From Brachionus manjavacas (lineage: Eukaryota > Rotifera > Eurotatoria > Ploima > Brachionidae), in the NCBI GenBank assembly GCA_019054805.1, contig JAHQIY010000009.1, positions 2,170,001-2,234,000 on the forward strand: a stretch of 64,000 bases of DNA. The letters run 5' to 3'. The notes beneath the pieces were generated by a model. The model was not told where the DNA came from. It saw only the letters and a list, made by a program, of their open reading frames with translations, and ran no database searches. Below, one piece after another: positions 23,001-35,289 of this stretch (position 1 is the first letter of the stretch; each line of letters opens with the position of its first letter). The position numbers and the translations under genes were made by a program.

Positions 23001-26000
23001 TGTTACTTTTTGATTTTAGCTGTTAACATTAATAACTTTAATATCCTAGAAATTAAATTTCCCAAAACACGGATCTTTGGACTCAAAGTGATCTCGTCTT
23101 GCCATCAGAAAATCTTAAGTTTATTTTTTTCTCTGAATGAGATTTTGATCTTTAGAGATAATTTACGAAAAAAAGTAAATTCCGATGATCAAATCATCAC
23201 TGTTAAACATTTTAAAAAATTATCTAAAAAATTGAGGATAATTGATCTTGAGGTTTATCTAATCAAAATAATTTACTAGGATCACTATCATAGACTGTAA
23301 AAGGCCTTAATTCTCCACCCCCACACGGTGATTGCCGATCTCCTAAACAATTAAAATTGCATTTTTCATCAGGTGCTTGATTGTACGTTCCATAAATTGT
23401 TGAACACGGACACGCATACCTAAAATTAGCGAAAAAAAATTATTTTATTTTTTATTTTTATTTTTTACTCATAAGTAGTGCCAGAATACGTATATCCAAA
23501 AAGTTTACAAATTTTGTTACATTCTTTATTAGTCATATTTTTGTAATTACGGTAAATTACTTGACCAAACTCAAATGGCTCTCGGTCGAAATAACAACCA
23601 AACACTTCATCTAAGAAAAATTTAAATTTTTTTTCTTTTGATTTTAGCATCTTACTTAATTTTTTATAAATATATATAGGATGCACTTAAAATATATTTT
23701 TTTTAAATTAATCAGATTAAAAAAGATTATAAACCTTCTATTGTTGTTTGAACAGTCATTTGTATAATAGCCAAATAAGCAATTACATTAAAATTTCCAT
23801 TCCTCAAATATTGTTTTTCTACCTCCAAATATGTTGTCTGATTTAAGCTATAAGTTTGAATTGTTTGGTCCCCAAAATTTATGTTTAAATCAATATTTTC
23901 AGTTATTGGAGGCCTAGCCAAAACACTTATTCCACAAGTTACAGATTCATATTGATTGACAGAGCTTGGACAATCAATTGTCATATTGAGCACTTAAAAA
24001 TTTTAAATAAAAAATAACTTTTTTAAATGAAAAAATACTTAATATTCTGTAAACTGATTTTGCAATCAATCCACCGCAATTTTTCGAATTATCACCACTG
24101 CACTTTTCTGAACAAAGGCTTTCATCGTGTTGATTATTAGCCACTACATCATTTGAACAATGACACTCGGATCTAGAATAGGTTTTTTTTTAAACTATAA
24201 AAGTAAAGGAACATACTTGTTAAAAGTAGAGGCAAATTCAAATTGCTTTAGATGACAGTATTTTATACAAAGATGGTTAGTCATAGAATTTAAGACCAAA
24301 GATTGGTCATCATTTTTTGTCACATTCGGTAAACATCCCACATAAGGTACGTAAAGAAATTCGGAGAAATTTTTTGACCTAATGAATTTAATCTTTTATT
24401 TAAATTTAATAATGCTTTAATTTAATGTTAACCTTCGTAGATTTGAAAGTAGTTAGCACATGCACAAAATTGATTAGGTGAGTTCTGGCATGAACACAGA
24501 CAATTATATTTGGTTTCATTTAATTTGATTCCAGTGAAATTGTTAAAGCATTTACAATCACTTAATTTATTTTTTTATTTTTTAAAAAATTTATAGAATT
24601 GATATTTACTCATATCCTGCTGAAGAGTATTTATAATTTCTTTTCGAACAAAATGAATTACACAATTGTTTTTCAATTTGTGAAGATTGATAAACGATTT
24701 GAGCAAAACCAAAGCATCCAACGTATTTTGTATTTTCTTTAAAAATATGATTAATATTCTAAATATAAGATTTTAAATTGAGAAGAACAACTGATTAATT
24801 CGATTTTTAAAAATTTACAGTAATATTAAAAATAAATCAATTGCAAAAGAGATTTTTTAATTTTTTCTTTAATTAAAGAATAAAATGGCATTATGAAGTT
24901 AATGATGCTCTGTGTGAATGGATTGATGTATGGAGAATGGGTCTCTGTGCTCAAAAATGTAAGATTATGCATTTTGGAAGGCTAATGCTAGATTTTCGTA
25001 TGAAACATCGGGAAAAGAGGGATTGGATAAAAATCAACTGTGTACCATTGAGTGTGAAAAGGATCTAGGCGTTATGGTGTCTTCAGACCTTAAATGGACA
25101 TGTCAAGTAAAGAACGCGTGCGCGAAAGCAAATAAAGCACTCGGAATTCTTAAAAGAAAATTTTTAAGTAGAGAAGAAACTCTTTGGTTGAAACTTTATA
25201 TGTCTTTGGTTAGACCTCACCTCGACTATGCAGTTCAAGTTTTGAATCCGAGCAAAAAAGGTGACGTAAAAGCATTAGAAAAAGTACAAGAGCGTGCAAC
25301 GAAAATTACTTGGTCACTAAGAGAAATTTCATACGAGGAAAGGCTTGCCAGATTGGGTTTAACAAAACTTAGTGAGAGAAGGGTGAGAGGTGATTTGATT
25401 GAGGTTTTTAAAGTGATTAACGGTCATGAAAAAGTGTCGTTTACCAGAGAACTTCTGGATCCTGTTGGTAGGAATGGATCGACACCGAGGTTAAGAGGAA
25501 ACAGCGCAAAAGTTCAAAGAGATAGTTTTCCGGCACAAAAAAGAAATGATTTTTCTGCCGCAGTGAGTGCTAGGCACGTTTTTCTCAAACAGAGAAGCTC
25601 CGCACTGGAATAGACTTCCTGAGGAGGTGGTTAAAGCTAAGACAGTTAATGGCTTCAAAGTAGCATTAGATAGGTTTAACAGAATTGGCTGCTAAAGCTT
25701 CTTACGCCTTTAAGCGGTGATGAGCTCAGATTTCCTACTTGTTAGGATTTCGCAGCAAGAACTACTACTACTACTACTAATGATCAATTCTAAATTGTAA
25801 GATAACTTATTAAAATTAAAAATAATAGTTGCAGAGGTATATTTTTGGATTCAACATACTTGTCAAATTTAAAAATAAACTCTGCAAAAGTTTGCAAAAT
25901 ATAACTCATTATAACTCACCAGTTAAAGCTGTATCATTTAGATGGTGTACACTCTACAATATTACAGAGCCTACCTTTTTATTTAAATCATATTATGTTA

Positions 26001-29000
26001 TCTAAATCATAGTATGTTATATCTAAAAATGTATCTCTCCATTAATTCTATTTAGAAATAAAATTTTATTTTATAATTAAAACTTGATTTGATCATTTAG
26101 AGCACTAAAAATAGATTTTAAACTTCAAAATGGCAAATAAAGCAACATTTCAAGTAATTGTTAATTTGCAAATACAAAAAAAAATTTTTTTAAAAAAGAA
26201 TTTTTTGAGCTTAAAATTTAAACCAAAGATAATGAGCAAATATCAAATAAGAACAAACTGAGAAAAATAAAACCCTTTTCAAAAATTGTCACCCGGTTTT
26301 CACATGGGAAAGTAAAAATAATATTTTATTCAGTAAAAATGATTATCCCCTAAGTAAATTTTATTCAGAAAATTACTTTCAGCAGAATTATTTTTTCATC
26401 AGCAAAAATGTATATTCGTCAGCAAAATTATTCTTTCAGCATATTAATTAATAAAATTGGTTAAAATAAAACAGTGAAATAATTGAAACCTATTCGTAAA
26501 TTAATAATTAAACCGAGATAAAATCCGATTCCGCTAAGTTACAGTTTTCGGCGAACGAGAAAATCTTCATCAATGGGCATCAGCTCTTCAGTGCTAAGTG
26601 GAAAGCAAAGAAATGTGCCGCTATCAAACATTAATTTTACTGTCAGTTAACTCAAATTCAATAAATTTACTGAAAAAATAAATATTTTTGCTATTTCTTT
26701 TTAATTAATTTATTGAAATGGATCTATTGATTTAACAAGACTATATTGACTGAACATTTGTGTATTTTTTTGAAACTATTATTTATAATTATTATTTTTT
26801 ATTATTTTTTATTATTTTACTAAATAAATTTTACTGAAGATTAAAATACTTTTGCTTAGAAAATTCAATAAATTTACCGAATTAATAAATATTTTTGCTA
26901 TTTTTTTAAATTAATTTACTGAAGTATATTTACTGATTAAATCTTACTATTTAAAATCCAAATGTGTGAAAAAAGTAAAATGTTCATACATATACTTACG
27001 ATAACTAACTTTGAAAAAAAGTAAAATGTTCATACATATACTTACGATAACTAACTTTGAAAAAAAGTAAAATGTTCATACATATACTTACGATAACTAA
27101 CTTTGAAAAAAGTAAAATGTTCATACATTTACTTACGATAACTAACTTTAATATTTAATTATATACTGCTTTAAAAATTGTCTTATCCAAGATTTACTTT
27201 AACATAATTATATGCTGCTTTAAAAATTGTCTTATTCTGGATTATCTTTAACATAATCTTAATATTTAAAACCTAAATGTCTGAAAAAAAGTAAAATTTT
27301 CATGCATATACTTTCGATAACTAACTTTAATATTTGAATATAGTGCTTTTAAAATTGTCTTGATGGTATCCGTTCATTTCGACAAGAATATTTCGACAAA
27401 TTATATTTCGACAAATTATATTTCGACAATATAATATTTAGACAAATAATCTTGTTTTTCGACAAGTATTATTTCGACAAATAGTATTTTGACATAAGAA
27501 ATCTCACTTGAATTTTATTGTACTTTTTTTCAAACATGGATAATTTAATTAATCATTTCGCCTAGATTCAAAATAACTATGTTAAGTTGTCAACAGGCAT
27601 TATAGATAAACGTACACCAGTTTAGGTTCGTTTCGAAGAGCAATTAAGTCAGCTAGTCGATAGTTATAATCAAGAGAATTTAATTGATTATTTAAAAAGT
27701 ATATCTTTATTGATTGATTTTTAATTTAGTTTTTTTATTTATCGAAAATTTAGTCGAAACTTTTTTTTTTTGTGTCTAAATTTTTTTATGTCTAAATGCT
27801 AATTGTCTAAAATTTATTTGTCGAAATAAACTTTGTCTAAAAATTTATTGGTCTAATTGTACTTGTCGAAAATTACCTGTCGAAATATAATTAGTCGAAA
27901 TATTCTTGTCGAAATGATACATATTCTGTCTTGATCCATTTTTTAGATTACATAATATATATTAATTTTTTTGCAATCTAAAATTAGATTTTAACTAAAA
28001 AATTAAGAAAAGAAAAAAACATTCAAATTCATTGAAATTCATTCAAGTTTATCTTACAAGAAATGTTGTTTGTACAGTATGCCACAAAAAGTTAGAATCA
28101 AGTTGAAAAAAATAAAAATATTGTTTTTTTTCAATTAAAATAATAGTTAACTATGAATTTTTTTCAAATAATAGTTTTTTTAAAGTAAGACTACCTAAAA
28201 ATCTAACAAAATAGAGAAAAAATGGGTAATAATAAAATAACTGATCAACAGAGATGGCAAATTGCATTTTTTTGATAAATCAGACAAAGACTGAAAGAGA
28301 AATAGCCGAGTTAATGAAATAATGAACAAAAAAATAATCAGAATAAAAAAAGTTTGACTCTAACTTTTTACGACATACTGTACAGAAATATTCATTTATT
28401 CATTTAATCAACACTTATGAAAAAAATTTTTAGAATCAATTTTTAATAAGAATTTTTGAATATGATAAATAAAATAAATCAATCAATTAAATAATCAATA
28501 CTAATTTATTTTTCATTTAATTTAATTATTCTGGCAGCGGAGCAAAAGGTAAAACCTTGTATACATTTTTTTACTGACCATATAATATTTTGTCTTTCAC
28601 ATTAAATAACTGCTCCATTTACAATATACTTTTTTGCTATTTACCAATTTTTAATTAAATAAGTCGATTTCGTTATAAAACGATAAAAAATTTACGAACC
28701 TATTAATTCACTGTAATCTTCTTGAATTTCCGTGATTTTATTGACAGCTTAAAAAAAAATATTTTTTTCTTTTCAGAAATAGCAAAACGCTACCGTTTAT
28801 TTCTCCATATAGAAAGAAAATGCCATTTGATTCTTGTATTTTAATTTTGTATAATCTTGGCTCCGCATAAATCTTATCATATATTTCATTTTCATTCACA
28901 AGTGTTAGATTCCTTCGATCATTATCATCAAAATCAATTACCAAATTGAATGTCATATTTGATGGTTTATTAAATGAAAATTGGAAAATTTCATTAGTTT

Positions 29001-32000
29001 CCACTTGAGTTGGAAAATAGGCATAAATGCTTTTAGCTACAAAAGAAATAAAATTTTAATTATCAATAATTAAATAATAAATAAAAAAAAATACTTGTGA
29101 TATTGTAGACTCTAGCAGCCATGAAGCTTCCGCAAATTTGGCTCGAATTTCCTGGACACTTAACATTACACATACTTTCATCTGTCCTTTGCAAATTGTG
29201 AATTGAATCAAGACAAGCACAAAAATCTCTTCAATAAATAAATAATTTAATTTGAAATTAATACATTTTTTTATTTTTCAAAAAAAATTTAATTTTTTAA
29301 ATTCAATTATTTATTCACCTATTATATGTAGCGAAAAATTGCCAGTATCTACAATTTTTAAAGCACATTCCATTCGTATTAAATGTTATTGGAAAGCCAT
29401 GGCTAATCTCACCGACATAACATCCCATATAGTTTCCAACACTAAAATAGTCGTTCATTTTACCTAATTTTTCAATTTTTTAGAGCTTTTTATTTACAAA
29501 ATCTGAACTACTTTTTAAATGGTAAGCGTTGTAAGAATTTTGACAGCCGCAAAATTCTTCGGTTGTTCCTTTGCATATACAATCACAGTTTGATGGATTC
29601 ATAGTTTCATTCACTCCGATATTGCTCGAACAGTAGCAATTCGAGCTTTATTAAAAATAAATTATTTTATATATTAAATGAATAAAATATTAAGATAACT
29701 TTTTCAAAATTGCATAACTAAAGCCTTTGTGGATGCATTGATCAAAACATAAATTAGGAGTCATTTGATTAGATTGATAGAATTCAATTTCAGGATTTTG
29801 ATTTTCAAAATAAAAACCATCATAAAAACAACCTAAATATAGACCTTTATCGCTCAATATCAATTGTTCTTTTAATAAATAATGATTTTTTTAATAACTA
29901 AAAATCAAAACTACCTGACTCAATTGGAACAGTGGATGAAGTGTTTTGATAAGCTAAGAAAAACTCAAAAAAAGTTCAATTAAATTTGAAAATTTTACCA
30001 TAAATTATAGTTTGGACATTCATCTGGTTATTAATTACATGAACTTTTAGAATATACTTTCCAGCACTAGTATAATTAAATGAAACGTTATAAAAATTTT
30101 GAACGTTATCAAAATATAAATAATTTCCATTTCCAAAATCAATTTCAAAATCCAATGATTCACTTATAAAGATTGAACAATAATACTGTTTATTGATAAA
30201 AACTGCTCTAGGACATGTGATTCCAATTTCATAGTCTTTTTTTGAAGAAAAAATTAAAAAGAAAATCAAATTTTCTCCAGTACTTTTTAATTCAAAAAAA
30301 TAATATTCGCAAAATTGTGAATTATATGAGGGCCAAGTGTCCCAGCAACTACATCTATGTCTTTAAAAAAAAATGGTTATTAAGTTTTATTTTTTATTCA
30401 TAAATTACTGCATATCAAGTGCTGAATACATCTTATTAAAATTCTTATGACACTCTCTAATACACGATATTTCTGTTTGATTTTCAATTGAAGAAAAATT
30501 TTCTTGGAATGAAAAACAGCCAATTTGGACTCCAACATTCTCAATGCAGCGAACACGCTCTAAATAATTAATTTTAATTTTTACCCATAATTAAAAATTT
30601 GACACTACTAAATTTAATAAACTTGTTGATTAAGAAAATAAAATATACAAAAAGCATTTTTTGTTTCTACCAAAGCAGGTCAAAAATCTAACAGGAATTT
30701 CATTTCAATTTTTTTGCAGAGATTTAACATATGATTATCAGACTTTAGCTAATTGTACTGTGTTTTACAACTAATTTTTGAAATCTTGATAAAAAGAGTT
30801 ATTTTATTTTTTCGGCGTTTTATGTTTTCAGAATTGTTTAATTTTATTAGCAGTAGAATTTTTCGATTTATTTATTTTTTATACAGAGTTGGTTAAAAGT
30901 CGGTGTCAAGTATAAATTTTAACTTTAAATTTTAATTTAGTTTTTCGGTGATTAAAATTAAAATAAATTTTTTTTTCAAATTGAAAATCTGACTTTAATC
31001 TCGATCTTGAGTCATTGTATTTCTTAGCCACGTTTTGAATCCTTTTAAAAAAGAAAAGCTTAAAAATATTAGGAAACAAGTTTTTTAAGCTATTAGCTTT
31101 GATCAGTTCTCTGGGTTTAAAAATAAAACTGTTGTCTTTAATAATATTTAACTCTAGAGTTTTTAATTACTTTGCCAAAATTGGAATTTCTTAATTAAAT
31201 TTACAAAATATTAAGATTATAAATTAAGATTATTAAGATTATTATAAATATTTAGATTTGTTTTAAAATTTAAAAATTTTAAATTTTGTTATTTTTAAGG
31301 GCAACAAAGATAACTCGATTTCAAAATGTGTATTGTTTTTGACTTAAATTTTAAAAGATTAAATATTTTTTGACTAGATGATCTTGAAGTTTGATAGTTA
31401 TTGAAAGCAGTGGTAGGTAGCACTTTTTTAACATTTGTGTTGAACTATTCTTCATAAATTTTCATATCTGTAATTACTCTTGAAGAGGAAAGGATTCTGT
31501 AAATAATGACCTATTATGAATGATTCAAAGATAAATTTAGCTTTATTTCTGTCCAAATTTTTTTATTCATATTTTAATTTGGCTAAGTTTTTCGTTAGGA
31601 AAAAAATATTTTTTTTAGTGCATAATTTTATTAAAAGGAGATAAAAAAATAAGTAGATAAATTATTTTTGTAGGAGATAAATGTCAACTAAAATTGATAA
31701 TTATTTTCAGAGGTAGATAATTAATTTGTGAAGTATATATTTATCATTTAAGGTTACTATTGGATCAAATTTAGAAAGCGAATAGTCAAGTATTCGCACG
31801 AAGATACACAGTTCTACATGTGTACAATTTCCCAATCAACGTTCGATATTACGAAAGCTCAGTGCAAAGAGTTTTGGACAAAATAAGACGGTTGGCAAGA
31901 TTTTACGAGTTGGTGGAATGGAGAAGTAAATTCATTGCAGTTAAAATAGATTCTGAAAATCGGGAATCTAGCGCTTGTTCATGTCATTATTGGCAAAAAA

Positions 32001-34648
32001 ATTTCAAATGTCGGAATTTCGCACTTTTTAAACCTGAACAAATTACCGGGTTTAGACTTAGCAATCGAATGTAATGCAAAACGAGGTCGAAACAAAAAGG
32101 CAAGATCAGCATTGGAAAGAAATTCAATTGTTCCGATTAACAGGCAGATAGACAATCTAAATCAACACGAAGTTCTACAAGAGGTTGCAAGTACGATTCA
32201 AATTGTAAATTATTCAATCGTTAATGTTTTCAATTAAAATCAACTTGTTTTGTCTTCAAGTACAGTAGCAGTTCAAGATCAAGTCGAAAATAATATTTAA
32301 GTTTCTGAAAAACGTAAACGCATTTCTATTCCTTTCCTTGTTTAAATGTATATATCGAAAGTAATTTAAAGAAACTCCAAGTTATCCAAAACTCTGCATC
32401 ACGTAGTATCCTTAAACTTAAATATGACACCCCCCCCGAAAGGTTATTCAACTGTACCCTTAAAGATTTGAAGTTGCACAGGGTCGATAACCGTCTGTTT
32501 GATTTAGGCGAGAATTATATTAGAAGAAGTCTGCAGAAGCAAGTTCCCCTAACCTGTCGACTTGTGAACGAGTTTAAACTCAACATTGAGTCTAGAGATA
32601 TAACATATCCTACTCCATTGTGCGGCTATTATCTTATAATTGATCAACTATATCCACTTATTCAAACTCCTGTTTTATCTAACTTTTGAACTTATTTTAA
32701 ATTTTCAACGATACTATCTTATTCTTAAACATTTTTTTTTCTTTTTTTTTTAATATTTTGTAATATAATTTAAAACTTTTTAACTTTGCTGAAGGAGCTT
32801 TGGCTCGACCAGCTTCACAATAAAAAATAAACGCGGGAGACCAAAAAAATCAAGCAATGAAAACGATCAATTATCAAAAAGAGTAAGAAAATAACTGTTA
32901 ATTAATTTGTTAGTAATTTTTTTTGCTTATTGTCTCTAATAAAAAAATTAATACATTCTGCAAAAAATGTTTACAGACTATTATTTATTTTTTATCTACT
33001 TTATATGAATTAAATTATACACTAAAAAATATTTATCTCCTAAAAAAAATACATCCTTGTAATTTTGGGTAAATTTATTTTCCCACAATATTGTTAGCGG
33101 CTGGCGCTTTTAATTGTTGATAAAAATTATAAAAATCCTAGAAAAGCTTAGAACTTAAGTTGCCAGTCTAATTTATGATATAAAACTGATTCTATGGTTA
33201 GATCCTTTAAGTCATAGAAAATGGCTCCAAATTTGTTATGTTATTTTCTTTTTAAATATATTTGATTTTAATGTTAGTTTGCTGAGCTTGTTTTTCTTTG
33301 TGAATTAACGAATAAAATATTTATAAGAATTTAAAATAGTCTTTAAATCATGACACCTGGAAAACAAAAACAGTTTAGTGACAGACCTCGAACAAGCCGC
33401 CATCAATATGTTGTTTAATATCTTATTTTTTCGCACACAATTTACCTGAAAATAAACGATTTTTTTCCATACCTATACAAAAAAATTATCTAGTCATAAT
33501 TTATTTTTATTTGTATCATCTCTACCGAGCTGAATCTCCATCAGAAAAAAAAACTAAGAACAAATAAAATAATTGGAATTATTATTTGAGATATTTATTT
33601 TTAATATTGAAATCTATCAAAAAAGCTTTTGATTGAATAATCTTGCAAGATGAAGGCAGCTATTTTAGAAAATCTTTCTGTATGATATTTTCCAATAAAT
33701 AAAAAATTAAATCTCAAGGTCTGATTTAATTAAGTGTTATTAAATAAAATGTTTACCTTAAAGATTCGATGGAAAATAACTTTAGTGAAAGTTATTAGTA
33801 ACAAAAATCTAAATAAAAATTTTTTAATTTTAAATTCATAAGTTGTTTCATTTAAAATAAAAATTTCTTTTAGAATAAAAATCGATAAACTTGTTTTAAA
33901 TTTTTATCTTAAGAAATTATTTTGTTTAATATTTTTTACTTGAAATGCTCTGAAAAAATACTCAAACAAATGGAAAATAAAACCCTTAAAGATATTTTGG
34001 AAATCGATCAGTCAAAAGCAAGTTAATGTCAATTAAAATTTTTTTTAAAGCTAAAAAAAATTTCTGGAATTCAAAACAATACAAATAAAAAATCAACTTG
34101 ACTTCTAGATGATTTTAATTAAGCAGACCATTTAGATATGTCTTACCTCTTACAGCTACAACTCTGATGTTATTATAACAGCCACAATCACTTGTACCAC
34201 ATCTACAAGAACAATTCAAGCTTTCAGTCATTAGTTCCGCACTCACTGTCCCATAGCGATTTCCACAATAGCATGCATAGTGTGTGTCATTTCTATAAAT
34301 AAAATAAATAAATAGTTTAATTCAATGTTTTAATTAATTAAAAATACAAGTATTTAATTGCTGCATAATAAAATTCGCTTCGATCACAATATTCAAAGCA
34401 CAAGTTGACATGCTGATCCTGTGAAAAAGTTCCATTTAAACCATTCAAGTCATTTGAATAAGGATCATTAAAACAACCCAGGTCCATGCCATTTTCATGA
34501 TCTCGATATATGATGTTCTCTTTAAAAAACAAGAAATTCATTCTTACCAAGACAAAAAAAATTAAGAGTTACCGCCAGTTGAGACAACACATAAGATGGA
34601 ATTAATGCTGACAAGTAGAATTAAGCTTATTATTGTTTTCTTTTTCAT
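20018..34648 (-). CDS. Multi-WSC, PKD and EGF domain type I membrane protein, copy 1
   Basis: Not a gene I recognise; probably a cell-surface glycan-binding or adhesion receptor. Exons from the 5' end: 34573-34648, 34348-34519, 34147-34292, 30409-30559, 30284-30360, 29999-30235, 29915-29953, 29700-29868, 29512-29645, 29319-29463, 29095-29228, 28794-29036, 28700-28747, 24610-24736, 24433-24560, 24217-24378, 24039-24172, 23735-23992, 23469-23610, 23277-23419, 21756-21900, 21562-21704, 21221-21505, 20985-21147, 20844-20920, 20018-20775. About 1,478 residues: signal peptide 1-25; WSC 26-131 and 132-207; PKD-like 208-287; WSC 300-400 and 401-493; PKD-like 494-574; WSC 591-675 and 676-774; PKD-like 775-860; four WSC 861-1226; Ser/Thr stalk; three EGF from about 1,320; a membrane helix (MIIAVVVIILSFLSIL); short basic tail. 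All phases match except one A run in exon 16 (24,370-24,375), one base short against copy 3. Confidence 0.85.
22422..22807. mobile_element. hAT-type MITE in intron 20, unit 1
   Basis: Terminal inverted repeats CAGAGTTGGTCAAAAGTCAAA at both ends, flanked by an exact 8-bp duplication AAGTGAAC (22,414-22,421 and 22,808-22,815). The 8-bp target duplication and CAGAG start are typical of hAT. Inside are three direct repeats of about 40 bp built on AAAGTCAAAGTCCAGACTTG. It has no coding capacity, so it is non-autonomous. Confidence 0.88.
24879..25780 (+). mobile_element. 5'-truncated LINE in intron 13, unit 1
   Basis: Antisense to the host gene. It starts with a decayed RT segment (ALCEWIDVWRMGL, KCKIMHFG), then an open stretch at 25,023-25,613 with KDLGVMVSSDLKWTCQVK, LYMSLVRPHLDYA, LEKVQERATKI and LGLTKLSERRVRGDLIEVFK, the usual C-terminal RT blocks of CR1/L2/Rex-like LINEs. 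A short frame shift precedes the final NRLPEEVV-type block. It ends GCAAGAA plus (ACT)6. The endonuclease and RT catalytic core are absent, so it is a dead 3' fragment. Confidence 0.88.
25828..25976. repeat. Small interspersed repeat next to the LINE tail, unit 1
   Basis: Starts TTGCAGAGGTATATTTTTGG and shares ordered blocks with 6,018-6,133 (AACTCTGCA, GTTAAA, TGTATCATTTAGATGGTGT). Probably a degenerate MITE. Confidence 0.5.
26968..27149. repeat. 46-bp minisatellite, about 4 units, unit 1
   Basis: Four near-identical units: a short A run, GTAAAATGTTCATACATA, then TACTTACGATAACTAACTTT. A diverged fifth unit lies at about 27,283-27,330. It lies in intron 13 of the receptor gene. Confidence 0.95.
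27375..27916. mobile_element. Foldback-type element with TTTCGACAA sub-repeats, unit 1
   Basis: The left end reads CATTTCGACAAGAATATTTC and the right end is its exact inverted copy. Both arms are built from repeated TTTCGACAA / TTTAGACAA motifs at 12-20 bp spacing, about six to eight per arm. The 250-bp centre carries a decayed plus-strand frame starting MDNLINHFA (27,536-27,723, two stops) that may be a leftover of the parent element's protein. Superfamily not determined. Confidence 0.75.
28073..28382. mobile_element. Tc1/mariner-type MITE, unit 1
   Basis: Terminal inverted repeats CAGTATGCCACAAAAAGTTAGA (left) and CAGTATGTCGTAAAAAGTTAGA (right complement), bounded by TA on both sides as expected of Tc1/mariner. 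The interior keeps a transposase N-terminal remnant on the plus strand (MGNNKITDQQRWQIAFF, about 28,224). The rest of the transposase is deleted. Confidence 0.82.
30885..30970. repeat. Solitary end related to the hAT MITE, unit 1
   Basis: ACAGAGTTGGTTAAAAGTCGG matches the hAT MITE terminus with one or two changes, but no second end or target duplication is visible within several hundred bases. The equivalent occurs at 47,293 and 63,703. Confidence 0.4.
31595..33043 (+). mobile_element. MULE (Mutator-like) relic carrying a nested LINE, unit 1
   Basis: Ends match as inverted repeats of about 35 bp (TTAGGAAAAAAATATTTTTT... and TTAGGAGATAAATATTTTTT..., then TTTAGTG(C/T)ATAATTT). The plus-strand frame from 31,820 gives WRSKFIAVKIDSENRESSAC, then a SWIM-type zinc finger CSCHYWQKNFKCRNF (last His replaced by Asn) and a basic tail (KRGRNKKARSALERN, later KRGRPKKSS), typical of the C-terminal end of animal MULE transposases. 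The catalytic core is missing. A 9-bp target duplication was not found. Confidence 0.72.
32322..32827 (+). mobile_element. Truncated LINE inserted into the MULE, unit 1
   Basis: Flanked by an exact 7-bp duplication TAAACGC (32,315-32,321 and 32,828-32,834). Its frame reads KKLQVIQNSASRSILKLKYD, then LKDLKLHRVDNRLFDLGENY, the C-terminal RT blocks of Jockey/I-like LINEs, stopping at 32,686. The 3' UTR ends in an A-rich CAATAAAAAA. This is a different family from the (ACT)n LINE. Confidence 0.85.
33050..34140. other. Rest of intron 3, no feature seen
   Basis: AT-rich intron sequence between the MULE and exon 3. I see no exon, element end or RNA gene. Confidence 0.4.
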
Positions 34649-34684
34649 TTTAGAAAGTTTTTAAAATATTAGAATTATTTAGAC

Positions 34685-34693
34685 CTTTTTATA
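34685..34693 (-). promoter_or_regulatory. TATA box of the receptor gene, copy 1
   Basis: TATAAAAAG on the minus strand within CCTATAAAAAGG, 37-45 bases upstream of the ATG at 34,648. Initiation about 30 bases downstream would give a very short 5' UTR. The element is unchanged in copy 2. Confidence 0.6.
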
Positions 34694-35289
34694 GGTTGAT
34701 AATGAAACAAAGTGGCAAAAAACTGAAAGAGCTAGTAAAAAATAAACACATAGGAAGTCATATTTCCCAGAATGCTAAAAATTAAACTGTTTAAAAGCCT
34801 TTTATTTGATTTTAAAAAGGATATTAAAATGCGAGACAATTAATTTTTTCATATTATCCATTTCTTTTAAAACTTAATTTTTAGATCTTATTATGAAACG
34901 AAAAAAACATTTAGAAACAATTTTTGGTACCTTAGGATTTAACAACAAAAACATTTTTTATCTAATCTTTATTTGAAATTTGAGTAGCCATCTAGGGTTT
35001 TATTGATGACAATAAGTTTTTTTTATTGAGTTAAAATTTCAATTTCAATACGACGTTTTTTCATAAAAGTGAGTTAATAATGGTTAAATTTTGGTAAACT
35101 GAAAAAACTTTCTTAAATAAAAAAAGCATTAAATGGTTTATAAGAGTACTAGGAGTATTTAAATTAAAATTAAATTGTGCTGACAATTTATAATGTCAAT
35201 ATTTAATCCAAAACTCTTGTTATTTGAATAAAAGCATAAAATGTGGACGTCAATGTTTAATAGATGATTTTACACCGGAGCTCTGGAAC

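Noticed and set aside
23010-23279. Plus-strand 89-codon frame opposite intron 20 and exon 20, present in units 1 and 3
   Set aside because: No recognisable domain, broken in unit 2 by a T-run change, and it overlaps a well-supported exon on the other strand. It could be an element remnant but I cannot support a gene.
29252-29467. Plus-strand frame over exon 10 (also at 45,665)
   Set aside because: Antisense of the WSC4 exon; the minus strand carries the phase-consistent splice sites.
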